Source: Amycolatopsis thermoflava N1165 | GTDB taxonomy: Bacteria > Actinomycetota > Actinomycetes > Mycobacteriales > Pseudonocardiaceae | DNA: 64,000 bases | NCBI RefSeq assembly: GCF_000473265.1 | Contig: NZ_KI421511.1 | Location: 1,105,731 to 1,169,730 of the forward strand | Direction: 5' to 3' | In this document: piece by piece, positions 15,715 through 24,779 of the stretch | How positions within the stretch are numbered: the first letter of the stretch is position 1 | Layout of the letters: every line of letters begins with the position of its first letter | Translations under genes and position numbers: made by a program | The notes under the pieces: model-generated | Seen by the model: the letters and a program-made list of their open reading frames with translations, nothing else | Database searches by the model: none | What the model was told of the DNA's origin: nothing

Positions 15715-16707
15715 GTGCCTGAAGGTCGGAAGCTGCTGCGGCTCGAGGTCCGCAACAGTGAAACGCCGATCGAGAAGAAGCCGTCCTGGATCAAGACCCG
15801 CGCGAAGATGGGGCCGGAGTTCACCGAGCTCAAGGGCCTGGTGCGGCGGGAGGGCCTGCACACGGTCTGTGAGGAGGCGGGCTGTCCCAACATCTACGAG
15901 TGCTGGGAGGACCGCGAGGCGACCTTCCTCATCGGTGGTGACCAGTGCACCCGCCGCTGCGACTTCTGCCAGATCGACACCGGCAAGCCGGCGGCGCTGG
16001 ACCGGGAGGAGCCGCGCCGGGTCGCGGAGAGCGTGCAGGCAATGGGCCTGCGCTACTCGACGGTCACCGGGGTCGCCCGCGACGACCTCGACGACGGCGG
16101 GGCGTGGCTGTACGCCGAGACCGTCCGCCAGATCCACGCGCTCAACCCGGGCACCGGGGTGGAGCTGCTGATCCCGGACTTCAACGCCGACCCCGAGCAG
16201 CTGGCCGAGGTGTTCGGCTCCGCGCCGGAGGTGCTGGCGCACAACGTGGAGACCGTGCCGCGGATCTTCAAGCGCATCCGCCCCGGCTTCCGCTACGCCC
16301 GGTCGCTGGAGGTCATCACCCGCGCCCGCGAGGCCGGGCTGGTCACCAAGTCGAACCTGATCCTGGGTATGGGGGAAACCCCCGAGGAGGTCGAGCCCGC
16401 GATGCGCGACCTGGTCGACGCCGGCTGCGAAATCCTGACCATCACCCAGTACCTGCGCCCGTCGGTGCGGCACCACCCGGTGGACCGCTGGGTCAAGCCG
16501 GAGGAGTTCGTCGAGCACGCCAAGGTCGCCGAGGCCCTCGGGTTCGCCGGGGTGATGGCCGGGCCGCTGGTCCGCTCCTCCTACCGCGCCGGCCGCCTCT
16601 ACGCCCAGACCAAGCGCCACCGCGGCGAGGAACTGCCCGCCAACCTGGCGCACCTGGCCGAAGCCGGACCCGCCGCCCAGGAAGCCAGCAGCCTCCTCAC
16701 CCGCTGA
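15715..16707 (+). CDS. lipA: Lipoyl synthase (radical SAM) linked to the acetoin operon
   Basis: Inserts two sulfurs into octanoyl-lysine to form the lipoyl group, the cofactor of AcoC. Protein of 330 residues with the auxiliary cluster motif C52-x4-C57-x5-C63 ([13 protein letters not shown]) and the radical SAM motif C78-x3-C82-x2-C85 (CTRRCDFC). The C-terminal [10 protein letters not shown] region holds the auxiliary-cluster serine. GTG 15715 was chosen because CGGAGG (15701-15706) is 8 nt ahead; the in-frame GTG at 15706 overlaps that site. It lies 77 bp after acoL on the same strand. No lipB here, so this is probably an extra lipA serving the acetoin complex. Confidence 0.92.
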   Translation: MPEGRKLLRLEVRNSETPIEKKPSWIKTRAKMGPEFTELKGLVRREGLHTVCEEAGCPNIYECWEDREATFLIGGDQCTRRCDFCQIDTGKPAALDREEPRRVAESVQAMGLRYSTVTGVARDDLDDGGAWLYAETVRQIHALNPGTGVELLIPDFNADPEQLAEVFGSAPEVLAHNVETVPRIFKRIRPGFRYARSLEVITRAREAGLVTKSNLILGMGETPEEVEPAMRDLVDAGCEILTITQYLRPSVRHHPVDRWVKPEEFVEHAKVAEALGFAGVMAGPLVRSSYRAGRLYAQTKRHRGEELPANLAHLAEAGPAAQEASSLLTR

Positions 16708-16877
16708 AAGTCCTATCGCCGGCCGGACCGCTGGGTTGGCGGGCGCACACTGCCAGGATCGGAGGCTGCCTTCCGACTGCGCCGCCGTCGAGCAGCACGC
16801 GCGCACCATCGGCCGGGGAACCGTCAGGAGGGGCCGGGGCCGCGAGGGGTGAGCGGGCCGGTGGGAGGATGGCGCCC

Positions 16878-17855
16878 GTGACGGCGAGTACCTACGACAT
16901 CGACAAGGCGGCCGGCCTGCTGCGCGCCGGGCGGTTGGTGGCCCTTCCCACCGAGACAGTCTACGGCCTGGGCGCCAACGCCGAGGACGCGGCCGCCGTG
17001 ACGCGGGTGTTCCAGGCGAAGGGGCGCCCGCCGTCGCATCCGCTCATCGTGCACATCGGCGGTGCGGAGCTGCTGGGGGAGTGGGTCGAGGAGGTGCCCG
17101 CGACGGCGCGGCTGCTGGCCGAGCACTTCTGGCCGGGGCCGCTGACGCTGGTGCTGCGGCGCGCGCCCCGGGTGCCGCTGGAAGCGACCGGCGGCCTGGA
17201 GACCGTCGCCGTGCGGGTGCCCGGCCATCCCGTCGCGCTCGCGCTGCTCGCGGCGTTCGGCGGCGGGGTCGTGGCCCCCTCCGCCAACCGGTTCGGCTCC
17301 GTCAGTCCCACGACAGCCGAGCACGTGCGGGCCGAACTCGGCGACGTGGTCGACTTCGTGCTGGACGGCGGCCCGTGTGACGTCGGTGTGGAGTCGACCA
17401 TCGTCGACGTCACGGGCGACACCCCGAGCGTCCTGCGGCCCGGTGGGGTGACGCGCGAGGACCTCGAAGCGGTGCTGGGGCGGCCCGTCGCGGTCCCGTC
17501 GACGAGCCACGTCCGGGTGCCGGGCCAGCACCCCTCGCACTACGCGCCGGAGGCGCGGGTCGTGCTGGTCGAGCCGGAGAAGGTCGTCGTCGAAGCGGAG
17601 CTCGCCCAGGAGCAGGGGCACAAGGTGGGTGTCCTGCTGCCTCCTTCGTCCGGCGACGGTCCCGCGGCGGTGCACGCGGTGGTGCCGGTCCCCGGCTCGA
17701 TGGCCGACTACGCGCGCAGCCTCTACGGGTTCCTGCGCGAGTTCGACCAGCGGGGCTGCGACCTCGTCGTGGCGTCCCTGCCGCCCGAGGAGGGGCTCGG
17801 ACTCGCGATCGCCAACCGGCTGCGCCGCGCCGCCGGGCCCCGCGACGCGGAATGA
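16878..17855 (+). CDS. L-threonylcarbamoyladenylate synthase (Sua5/TsaC)
   Basis: Makes threonylcarbamoyl-AMP from threonine, bicarbonate and ATP for the universal tRNA t6A37 modification. Protein of 325 residues with a YrdC domain (about 10-190; KAAGLLRAGRLVALPTETVYGLG, KGRPPSHPLIVHI, APSANRFGSVSPTTAEHV, VESTIVD) followed by a Sua5 C-terminal domain (to about 320; PGQHPSHYAPEARV), so it is the long Sua5 form rather than single-domain TsaC. GTG 16878 has GGGAGG 9 nt upstream; an ATG at 16869 abuts that site and is less likely. The 170 bp before it hold nothing obvious. Actinomycetes usually carry another copy near the prfA/atp region, so this may be a paralogue. Confidence 0.88.
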   Translation: MTASTYDIDKAAGLLRAGRLVALPTETVYGLGANAEDAAAVTRVFQAKGRPPSHPLIVHIGGAELLGEWVEEVPATARLLAEHFWPGPLTLVLRRAPRVPLEATGGLETVAVRVPGHPVALALLAAFGGGVVAPSANRFGSVSPTTAEHVRAELGDVVDFVLDGGPCDVGVESTIVDVTGDTPSVLRPGGVTREDLEAVLGRPVAVPSTSHVRVPGQHPSHYAPEARVVLVEPEKVVVEAELAQEQGHKVGVLLPPSSGDGPAAVHAVVPVPGSMADYARSLYGFLREFDQRGCDLVVASLPPEEGLGLAIANRLRRAAGPRDAE

Positions 17856-17862
17856 CGCGCGG

Positions 17863-18444
17863 TCAGCGGCGCACCGGGTAGCGCAGGTGCAGTACCCGGT
17901 TGCCCTGGATGACCACCTCCGGGTCCTCCAGCAGGTGCTGCGCGTCGACCGACCCGAAGTAGCGCTTGCCGGACCCGAACACCACGGGGACGACGTCCAT
18001 GCGCACCTCGTCGACCAGGCCCGCGGCGAGCACCTGGCCGCCGACGTCACCGGCGGCGACCTCGACCAGCCGGTCGCCCGCGAGCTCCTGCGCCTTGGCG
18101 ACGGCCGCCTCGACGCCGTCGACGAAGTGGAACGGCGCCCCGGGGTCCCAGCCCTCGGGCGGCGGCCGGTGCGTCACGACGACCACGTGGTCGATCCCGC
18201 CCGGGGGCTTGCCGTCCCAGCCGTCGGTGAGGTCGAAGACGTGGCGGCCGGCGATGGTCACCCCGATCTGGTCCCAGTACGCCCGCGTGTAGTCGTAGGA
18301 CGTCTGCGACACCTTCACCGCCCCGCTGTCGTCCAACGGGACGTCTCCGCTGGTCAGCCAGTCGAACAGCGGCCCTGGCTGGTCGTTGTCGTCCGCGATG
18401 AAGCCGTCCACCGACACCGAGCTGTACATGACCACCTTGCCCAC
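17863..18444 (-). CDS. RibD C-terminal/dihydrofolate reductase-family protein
   Basis: Protein of 193 residues of the RibD_C (YyaP/YwjB) group: begins KVVMYSSVSVDGFIAD and contains IGVTIAGRHVFDLTDGWDGKPP and VAAGDVGGQVLAAGLVDEVRMDVVPVVFGSGKRYF, the usual NAD(P)H-fold elements. These stand-alone proteins are common in actinomycetes and their substrates are mostly unknown. GTG 18444 has GGAGGAG 7 nt upstream. Followed tail-to-tail by the Sua5 gene. Same strand as the AraC gene upstream (68 bp), which may regulate it. Confidence 0.85.
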   Translation of the reverse strand: MGKVVMYSSVSVDGFIADDNDQPGPLFDWLTSGDVPLDDSGAVKVSQTSYDYTRAYWDQIGVTIAGRHVFDLTDGWDGKPPGGIDHVVVVTHRPPPEGWDPGAPFHFVDGVEAAVAKAQELAGDRLVEVAAGDVGGQVLAAGLVDEVRMDVVPVVFGSGKRYFGSVDAQHLLEDPEVVIQGNRVLHLRYPVRR

Positions 18445-18512
18445 GGGACTCTCCTCCTCTGCTTGGGTGCCCCGGAAACTAGCGGGTCGTCGGCCGCGGC
18501 TCTTGTAAGAAA

Positions 18513-19358
18513 TCAATCGGCGGGCAGCGGCCAGCCCTCCAGCGCGTGGCCGGGGTGTTCGCGCAGGAACCGCCGCCGGACTTCGAGGTACCGGGTCGGC
18601 GTGAGCCCGGTGAACTCCCGCAGTTCGTGGCCGAAGCGGGCCTGGTCGAAGTAGCCCGCGGCGGCGGCGAGGCCGCCCCAGTCGACCGGTCCGGCGGGGT
18701 CGATCGCGAACACGGTGGCGAGGAGGCGGTGGGTGCGGGCCAGCCGCTTCGGCGTGACGCCGACGAGCTGCTTGAACCGGTGCGCCAGATGGGTGCTGCT
18801 GACACCGGCCGCCACGGTCAGGTCGCCGATCGCCACCGCCCCGCCTGCCGCCGCGATGACACTGCTCGTGTGGCGGACCAGCCCCAGGCCGGTGGTCTCG
18901 CGCAGCCGTCGCCTCAACTCGTCCTCGAGCAGCGTCAGCATCTCCTGCGGTCCGTCCGCGGTGGCCAGCCGGTCCTGCAGCTCGGCGACGGCGGGCCGGC
19001 CCCACACCTGCTCCACCGTCACCGGCCGGTCGCACAGCTCGGCCGCGGGCATCGGCAGGAACGGCGCCAGCCCCCACGGCTTGAAGTGCACGCCGACGGA
19101 CGAGGTCCGGGGTGGATAGCCGAACTCCAGCGCGCGGGTGGACATGGTGACCACGCAGCCGTCGGCGTACGAGGCCGTCTCGATGTCGGTGCCGGCGCGG
19201 ATGCGGAACGGCGCCCCGAGGTTGACGATGAGCAGCGCCGACGGCGCCGGCGGCAGCGTCAGCCGGGCGTACGGCGGCTCGCCCGCCAGGTAGTAGAGGT
19301 CGTCGATCAGCCCGTCCAGCGGTGGCCGCGGCACTCGGGACACGTACTCCACGTCCAC
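18513..19358 (-). CDS. AraC-family transcriptional regulator (DUF6597/helix-turn-helix type)
   Basis: About 281 residues: an N-terminal effector domain (PPLDGLIDDLYYLAGEPPYARLTLPPAPSALLIVNLG) and two C-terminal helix-turn-helix motifs (IGDLTVAAGVSSTHLAHRFKQLVGVTPKRLAR and WGGLAAAAGYFDQARFGHELREFTGLTPTRYL). The N-terminal domain is the type found in actinobacterial AraC proteins of unknown ligand. GTG 19358 is a tentative start; GTG 19352 and longer forms are possible and no ribosome site is clear. Divergent from the LysR gene with about 80 bp between. Likely target is the RibD-like gene downstream. Confidence 0.78.
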   Translation of the reverse strand: MDVEYVSRVPRPPLDGLIDDLYYLAGEPPYARLTLPPAPSALLIVNLGAPFRIRAGTDIETASYADGCVVTMSTRALEFGYPPRTSSVGVHFKPWGLAPFLPMPAAELCDRPVTVEQVWGRPAVAELQDRLATADGPQEMLTLLEDELRRRLRETTGLGLVRHTSSVIAAAGGAVAIGDLTVAAGVSSTHLAHRFKQLVGVTPKRLARTHRLLATVFAIDPAGPVDWGGLAAAAGYFDQARFGHELREFTGLTPTRYLEVRRRFLREHPGHALEGWPLPAD

Positions 19359-19406
19359 AGCATCGCGAACGCGCGCCGCGTTGGTACAGCCGCGCTCCGC
19401 CGGAGC

Positions 19407-19435
19407 TTGCCGGGGCAAACAGTCCGATTTATAGT
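19407..19435 (+). promoter_or_regulatory. Promoter of the LysR gene, predicted leaderless
   Basis: -35 TTGCCG (19407-19412), 17-bp spacer, -10 TATAGT (19430-19435). The GTG start lies 6 nt after the -10, so transcription should begin at or next to the start codon. This is the best vegetative-type promoter in the window. Confidence 0.7.
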
Positions 19436-19441
19436 CCCGCG

Positions 19442-20386
19442 GTGGCAAGGGCCTCCGCCGTCCATCTGGTCAACCTGGACCTCAACCTGCTCGTGGTGCT
19501 GCGCGAGCTCCTGCGCGAACGCAACGTCACCCGCGCGGCGGCGCGCCTCGGCGTGACGCAGCCCGCGGTGAGCGCGTCGCTGGCGCGGTTGCGCCGCCAC
19601 TTCGACGACGACCTGCTGGTGCGCAGCGGCAACGGCTACGTGCTGTCCCCGCTGGCCGCGCAGCTGACCGACCAGGTCGAGGCGATCTGCGGCGCCACCG
19701 AACGGCTCTTCGGCACCGGCCACGACTTCGACCCGGGCGTCTCCGGCCGCGAGTTCACGGTGTTCATGGCCGACTACACGATCGAGGTGCTGGGCTCCCG
19801 GCTGTCCGCGCTCCTGGCCGAGCAGGCGCCCGGTGTGCAGCTGCACGTCCGGCTGGTCCGCGAGGCGTTCGCCAGGGACATCGGGGGCACGATCCGCCTG
19901 ATCGACGGCCTGGTCGCGCCCCCGGCCAGCCGGTTCGACCTGCCCGATGTGCGGTCGGTGGAGCTGTTCACCGAGCGGTGGGTGTGCGTCGTCGACGCCG
20001 CGAACCCGCACGTCACGGGCGACGAGCTGAGCCTGGCGCAGCTGGCGGAGATGACCTGGGTGGCGCCGTTCCAGCCCGACCGCGGGTTCGCCCCGGCCGC
20101 GCCGATGAGCCGCCAGCTGGTGTTGTTCGGCATCCAGCCGCGCATTCGCGTGCGGGTGGAGAGCTACCAGGCGGTCCCGCACTTCGTGGCCGGCACCGAC
20201 CGGGTGGCGCTGCTGCAGGAACGGCTCGCCCGGCGCGTCGCGCCCCGGCTCGGTCTGCGGGTCCTGCCGTGCCCCGGCGATCCGGAACCGATCGTGGAGC
20301 GGTTCTGGTGGCACACCGACTACGACGGCGACCCCGCGCACCGCTGGTTCCGCGAGGTCCTGGTGTCGCTGGCCGCCGGCATCTGA
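19442..20386 (+). CDS. LysR-family transcriptional regulator
   Basis: Protein of 314 residues: N-terminal winged helix NLDLNLLVVLRELLRERNVTRAAARLGVTQPAVSASLARLR (about 11-51), then a periplasmic-binding-protein-like effector domain to the C-terminus. It resembles the NodD/LinR-type LysR group in its DLNLLVVLREL opening. GTG 19442 follows the predicted promoter. Same direction as and 81 bp upstream of the FAD-oxidoreductase/IlvD/aconitase-X genes, so it is the likely regulator of that pathway. It would respond to the pathway substrate, which is unidentified. Confidence 0.88.
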   Translation: MARASAVHLVNLDLNLLVVLRELLRERNVTRAAARLGVTQPAVSASLARLRRHFDDDLLVRSGNGYVLSPLAAQLTDQVEAICGATERLFGTGHDFDPGVSGREFTVFMADYTIEVLGSRLSALLAEQAPGVQLHVRLVREAFARDIGGTIRLIDGLVAPPASRFDLPDVRSVELFTERWVCVVDAANPHVTGDELSLAQLAEMTWVAPFQPDRGFAPAAPMSRQLVLFGIQPRIRVRVESYQAVPHFVAGTDRVALLQERLARRVAPRLGLRVLPCPGDPEPIVERFWWHTDYDGDPAHRWFREVLVSLAAGI

Positions 20387-20467
20387 ACCACCATCAGCGC
20401 TGTTTATGCCCGCGCAGCACGATCTTCTATTTCCGGCCGCCCGGCGCACCCGCTTAGCGTGTGATCC

Positions 20468-21757
20468 ATGCCGCACCCCCTCACCGAGCTCAAGGTCCAC
20501 ACGGTCCGCAAACCCCCCGGGCCCGCCACGCACCACGTCACCGCCGACGTCTGCGTGGTCGGCGCCGGGATCGCCGGCCTGTCCGCCGCCGTCGAATCCG
20601 CCCGCCTGGGGCGCTCGGTGGTCCTCGTCGACGCGCTGCCGGTGCTCGGCGGCCAGATGGTCAACTCGCTGATCGGCCTGTTCTGCGGGGTGTTCGGCAA
20701 CGCGCCCGGCTACCGCCAGCTGACCCACGGGATCTTCGACGACATCTTCCGCGACCTGGACGCCACGGGCGACCTGTTCTACAACCGCCGGCACACGATC
20801 ACCGTCGGCTACGACGAGGTCGCGCTGGGCCGGTGGGTGGAGAACACGGTGCGCGAGCACGGCATCCAGGTGATCACCGGCGCCTCGATCACCGGGGTGG
20901 TCCGTGACGGGGAACGGATCGAGTCGGTCACCTTCGCGACCCGGTACGGCACGGTCGAGGTCGGCGCGGTCGGCTTCGTCGACGCCAGCGGCGACGCCTC
21001 CCTGGTGTGGGAGGCGGGGCTGCCGTGCCGGCTGCCGGAGCGCGAGATCTACGGCTCCCAGCAGCTGGTCGTCGAGCACGTGGACGAGGACGGCACGCCG
21101 GACCCGGACGTGCTGGCCGAGCGGGTCGGCGCCAAGGCGGCGGAGTACGGCCTGCGCCGCCACGACGGGCTCGCGTTCTACTTCCCCGGCCGGGGCACCG
21201 CCGTGCTCAACATGACCCACATCGAGGCGCCGCTGGACCCGATCGCCGCCGCGCGTGCCCAGCTCGACGGCAAGGCGCAGGCCGACCGGGTCGTGGCGTT
21301 CCTGCGCACCGAGTTCCCGGAAGCGTTCGGCCGGGCCCGGGTGCGGGCCTACGGGTTCCCCGGGCGGCGTCAGACCCGCTGGGCGCAGGGCGCCCACCAG
21401 CTGACGCTGGACGAGGTGCGGTCCGGGAAGCGCTTTCCCGACGCGGTCGCGCGCACCGCGTGGCCGGTCGAGCTGCACGACAGCCCGGAGGGCTACGTGT
21501 GGGAGACGTTCGGGCCGGACCACGTGCACTACGTGCCGCTGCGCGCGATGACGCCGCCGGAGGCGCACAACGTCCTGGTCGCCGGCCGCTGCGTCGACGG
21601 CGACGCGGCCGCCCTGTCGAGCATCCGGGTGATGGGCCCGTGCGGGGCGATGGGCATGGCGGCCGCGCACGCGCTGGACCTCGCGGGCAAGGACAGCGTG
21701 CACGACATCGACCACGGCGATCTCGCCGCCCGGTTGTCCGCCAACCTCGACGGCTGA
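20468..21757 (+). CDS. FAD-dependent oxidoreductase (FAD_oxidored/PF12831-like)
   Basis: Protein of 429 residues with an N-terminal FAD motif VVGAGIAGLSAAVESARLG (about 31-49), a second segment QMVNSLIGLFCGVFGN, and a C-terminal FAD contact LVAGRCVDGDAAALSSIRVMGPCGAMGMAAAHAL typical of the PF12831 group. These enzymes oxidise or reduce hydroxy or unsaturated acids; the substrate is not predictable. ATG 20468; a TAGCGT hexamer (20455-20460) ends 7 nt before it, suggesting a leaderless message. First structural gene of the operon with the IlvD-like dehydratase 14 bp downstream. Confidence 0.82.
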   Translation: MPHPLTELKVHTVRKPPGPATHHVTADVCVVGAGIAGLSAAVESARLGRSVVLVDALPVLGGQMVNSLIGLFCGVFGNAPGYRQLTHGIFDDIFRDLDATGDLFYNRRHTITVGYDEVALGRWVENTVREHGIQVITGASITGVVRDGERIESVTFATRYGTVEVGAVGFVDASGDASLVWEAGLPCRLPEREIYGSQQLVVEHVDEDGTPDPDVLAERVGAKAAEYGLRRHDGLAFYFPGRGTAVLNMTHIEAPLDPIAAARAQLDGKAQADRVVAFLRTEFPEAFGRARVRAYGFPGRRQTRWAQGAHQLTLDEVRSGKRFPDAVARTAWPVELHDSPEGYVWETFGPDHVHYVPLRAMTPPEAHNVLVAGRCVDGDAAALSSIRVMGPCGAMGMAAAHALDLAGKDSVHDIDHGDLAARLSANLDG

Positions 21758-21771
21758 GGAGGACAGAACCC

Positions 21772-23418
21772 TTGGTACGCAGCGACTTCCCGCCCGGCAC
21801 GGTGCGCTGGGCGACCCGGCGCGCCCAGTGGCGCGCGCTCGGCCTCACCGACGACGACCTCCGCAAACCCAAGATCGCGGTGGTCAACTCCTCGTCGGAC
21901 CTGGCCATCTGTTTCAGCCACCTGGACGAGATCGCCGCGCGGATCAAGAAGGGCATCGCCGCGGCGGGCGGTCTCGCCTTCGAGGTGCGCACGACCGCGC
22001 CGAGCGACTTCATCCACTCCGCGGGCCACGGCGGCGGCTACATCCTGTCCGCCCGCGATCTCATCGTCAACGACATCGAGGTCGCCGTCGAGGGCGCCCA
22101 GCTGGACGGCATGATCTGCCTGGCCAGCTGCGACAAGACCGCTCCGGCGCAGCTGATGGCCGCCGGGCGGCTGGACATCCCCACCCTGCTCGTGGCGTGC
22201 GGCTACCAGCCCAGCGGGTGCTTCCGCGGCGGGCACTGCGACATCGAGGAGGTGTTCCTGCACGCCTGCGGCTCGTCCACAGTGGACGAGCTGACCGAGA
22301 TGAGCGACGTCGCCGTCGGCGGGCCCGGGGTGTGCCCGGGCATGGGCACCGCGAACTCGATGCACATCGTCGCCGAGGCCCTCGGCATGGCGCTGCCCGG
22401 GACCACCCCGGTGGCGGCGAATTCGCCCGCGATGTGGGCCGCCGCCGACGACGCCGCCGCCCGGATCGTCGAGATGGTCGGTGAGGACCTGCGCCCGCGC
22501 GCCGTCCTCACCGAAGCGGCCTTCCACAACGCGGTCCGGGTGGCCCTGTCGGTCGGCGCGTCGATCAACACCGTCAAGCACCTCCAGGCCATCGCGGCCG
22601 AGTCCGAAGTGGACGTCGACGTCCTCGGCCTGTACGCCGAGCTCGGCCCTGCCACACCGGTCCTGTCCGCCGTCCGGCCGAACGGCCCGCACACGATCGA
22701 GCAGTTCGAGGCCGCGGGCGGCGCGGCAGCGGTGATGCGCGCGCTCGGCGACCTGATCGACCCGTCGCCGGTGACCGCGACCGGCGCCACCGTGGGTGAG
22801 AACCTGGCCCCGGTCACCGTGGCCGATCCGGAGGTCATCCGTCCTCGCGACCGGCCGTTCACCGGCCAGCCGCTGATCGTGGTCCTGCGCGGCTCTCTCG
22901 CCCCTTCCGGCGGCATCGTCAAGCTCGCCGTCGGCGACGAGCGGCCGGCCGCCTTCACCGGCCCCGCCCGCTGCTTCGAGTCGCAGGAGGACGCCGTGGC
23001 CGCGCTCGCCGATGGGCGGATCGCGCCCGGCGACGTCGTGATCGTCCGCGGGCTGGGCCCGCGTGGCCGCCCCGGCATGGGCATGGCGTCGCAGATCGTG
23101 TTCGCGCTCGACCGCGCCGGGCTCACCGGCCGGGTCGCGGTCGTCACCGACGGCCAGCTCTCCGGCCTGGTCAACCGCGGCATCGTGGTCGGCGAGGTGC
23201 GCCCCGAGGCCGCCGACGGCGGGCCGCTCGCGCTCGCCCGCGACGGCGACACCGTCCACATCGACCTGCCCCGCCGGGTCTGCGACCTGCGGGTCGCCCC
23301 GGCCGAACTCGCCACCCGAAACCCCCAGCCGGCCCAGGACCACGAGGAGACCGGCTGGCTGTCCGTCTACCGCCGGACCGTGCGTCCCCTCGACGACGGC
23401 GCCGTGCTCCGTCCCTGA
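21772..23418 (+). CDS. IlvD/Edd-family dehydratase (dihydroxy-acid or sugar-acid dehydratase)
   Basis: Protein of 548 residues. The family removes water from 2,3-dihydroxy acids (branched-chain amino acid precursors, aldonates) with an Fe-S cluster. The three cluster cysteines appear kept: C47 (SDLAICFSHL), C120 (LASCDKTAPAQL) and C188 (GVCPGMGTANSM). The C-terminal domain has RGLGPRGRPGMGMA and VVTDGQLSGLVNRG. TTG 21772 is the only start that fits GAGGAGG ending about 9 nt upstream. The overall pattern is nearer sugar-acid/unassigned members than biosynthetic IlvD, and no ilv genes are near. It would dehydrate the same compound class as the aconitase X encoded 1.4 kb downstream, or an earlier or later intermediate. 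Confidence 0.85.
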   Translation: MVRSDFPPGTVRWATRRAQWRALGLTDDDLRKPKIAVVNSSSDLAICFSHLDEIAARIKKGIAAAGGLAFEVRTTAPSDFIHSAGHGGGYILSARDLIVNDIEVAVEGAQLDGMICLASCDKTAPAQLMAAGRLDIPTLLVACGYQPSGCFRGGHCDIEEVFLHACGSSTVDELTEMSDVAVGGPGVCPGMGTANSMHIVAEALGMALPGTTPVAANSPAMWAAADDAAARIVEMVGEDLRPRAVLTEAAFHNAVRVALSVGASINTVKHLQAIAAESEVDVDVLGLYAELGPATPVLSAVRPNGPHTIEQFEAAGGAAAVMRALGDLIDPSPVTATGATVGENLAPVTVADPEVIRPRDRPFTGQPLIVVLRGSLAPSGGIVKLAVGDERPAAFTGPARCFESQEDAVAALADGRIAPGDVVIVRGLGPRGRPGMGMASQIVFALDRAGLTGRVAVVTDGQLSGLVNRGIVVGEVRPEAADGGPLALARDGDTVHIDLPRRVCDLRVAPAELATRNPQPAQDHEETGWLSVYRRTVRPLDDGAVLRP

Positions 23419-23441
23419 CCTCACCCCGACAGGAGGCCGCA

Positions 23442-24779
23442 ATGGCGCTGCCCGAAGTTCCCCCGTCCACCGCCATCGGCGAAGCCGACCAGCGACGGTC
23501 CGCCCGCGGCGGGGCGTTCTCGATGTTCGTCGACAGCTTCGACGTGTACCTGCCCGCGCTGGTCCTGCCCGCCGCGATGGCCTACTTCATGCCGCCCGAC
23601 CTGCCCGCGTCGGTGCGCGCCACGTTCACCACCCTGCTGTTCACGGTCGGGCTGGTCGGCCGCCCGATCGGCAGCGTGATCTTCGGCAACCTCTCCGACC
23701 GCATCGGCCGCAAGCCGGTCACCATGATCAGCGGCTGGGGTTTCACCATCGTCACCCTGCTGATCGGCCTGCTGCCCGGCTACGGGTCCTGGGGCTACGG
23801 CGCGATCGCCGTGTTCGCGGCGCTCCGGCTGATCGGCGGGATCTTCCTCGCCGGCGGGTACGCCGCGCCGATCCCGCTCGCGCTGGAACAGGCGCCACCC
23901 GGCCGTCGCGGTCGCGTGGGCGGTCTCATCGGCGTCGGCGCCCCCGCTTCGTTCCTGGTGATCAACACGCTCCTGCTCGGCATGCTCGACGTGCTCCCGC
24001 ACAGCGGTTTCCTCTCCTGGGGCTGGCGGATCCCGTTCTTCCTCGGCTTCGCGCTCGGGGTGGCGTACCTGATGCACTACCGCCACGTCGTCGAGGACGA
24101 CTCCGCGCGCACCGCCCGCCAGGGCGCCCGTCAGCCGGTGGTCGAGCTGTTCACCGCGCACCGGGCGCTGATCTTCAGCGTGTTCCTGTTCACCTGCGGC
24201 TACTGGTTCGCCACCCAGATGTCGGTGTCGTTCCTGCCGACGCTGCTCGTGCAGGTGCTCGACCAGAGCCCGCGGCTGTCGTCGGCCGTGGAGATCATCG
24301 GGTCGGTCTGCTCGATCGTGCTGATCATGGTGCTGGCCGCGGCCGGGCAGCGGTTCGGGCGGCGTGCGCTGCTGATGCGGTGGGCGCTGGTGCTGGCGTT
24401 CGTGGTCGGCGGCGCGTTCGCGCTGCTGGTCGTCGCCGCCCGGGCGGGCGCTCCGGTGTGGTTGATCGCGCTCATCGCGGTGGTGGCGAAGGTGCTGCCG
24501 TCGGCGCCGCTGGGCGTCATCCTGGTCTACCTCAACGAGCGGTTCCCCGCCTCGGTGCGGGCCAGCGGGTACGGGATCGGTTACATGTTCGGCCTGATCC
24601 TGCCCGGCCTCTACACCGTGTGGCTGCTCGCGTTGTCCGCGATCATGCCGTACGAGTTCACCCCGATCGTGCTGATCGTGTTCGGCGGCCTGCTGATGTT
24701 CGCGGCGGTGCGCCGCGGGCCGGAGACGAACCCGGTGGGGCAGCACGCGCCCGTCGTCGCGAGCGAGGTGGTCCGGTGA
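23442..24779 (+). CDS. MFS transporter, metabolite:proton symporter type
   Basis: Protein of 445 residues with 12 predicted helices: FSMFVDSFDVYLPALVLPAAMAYFM (helix 1), motif A GNLSDRIGRKPVT, and the second-half motif GQRFGRRALLMRW. The charged helix 1 (DSFD) is seen in the sialate/shikimate/aromatic-acid symporters. Embedded between two dehydratase genes, so it very probably imports the acid that the operon degrades. ATG 23442 has AGGAGG 6-7 nt upstream. Its stop overlaps the next start (GTGA). Confidence 0.85.
   Translation: MALPEVPPSTAIGEADQRRSARGGAFSMFVDSFDVYLPALVLPAAMAYFMPPDLPASVRATFTTLLFTVGLVGRPIGSVIFGNLSDRIGRKPVTMISGWGFTIVTLLIGLLPGYGSWGYGAIAVFAALRLIGGIFLAGGYAAPIPLALEQAPPGRRGRVGGLIGVGAPASFLVINTLLLGMLDVLPHSGFLSWGWRIPFFLGFALGVAYLMHYRHVVEDDSARTARQGARQPVVELFTAHRALIFSVFLFTCGYWFATQMSVSFLPTLLVQVLDQSPRLSSAVEIIGSVCSIVLIMVLAAAGQRFGRRALLMRWALVLAFVVGGAFALLVVAARAGAPVWLIALIAVVAKVLPSAPLGVILVYLNERFPASVRASGYGIGYMFGLILPGLYTVWLLALSAIMPYEFTPIVLIVFGGLLMFAAVRRGPETNPVGQHAPVVASEVVR

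Noticed and set aside
15945..17855. 636-codon frame reading into the Sua5 gene, suggesting a large fusion
   Set aside because: The N-terminal 310 codons are out-of-frame lipA sequence. The YrdC domain starts after the GTG at 16878, which has its own ribosome site.
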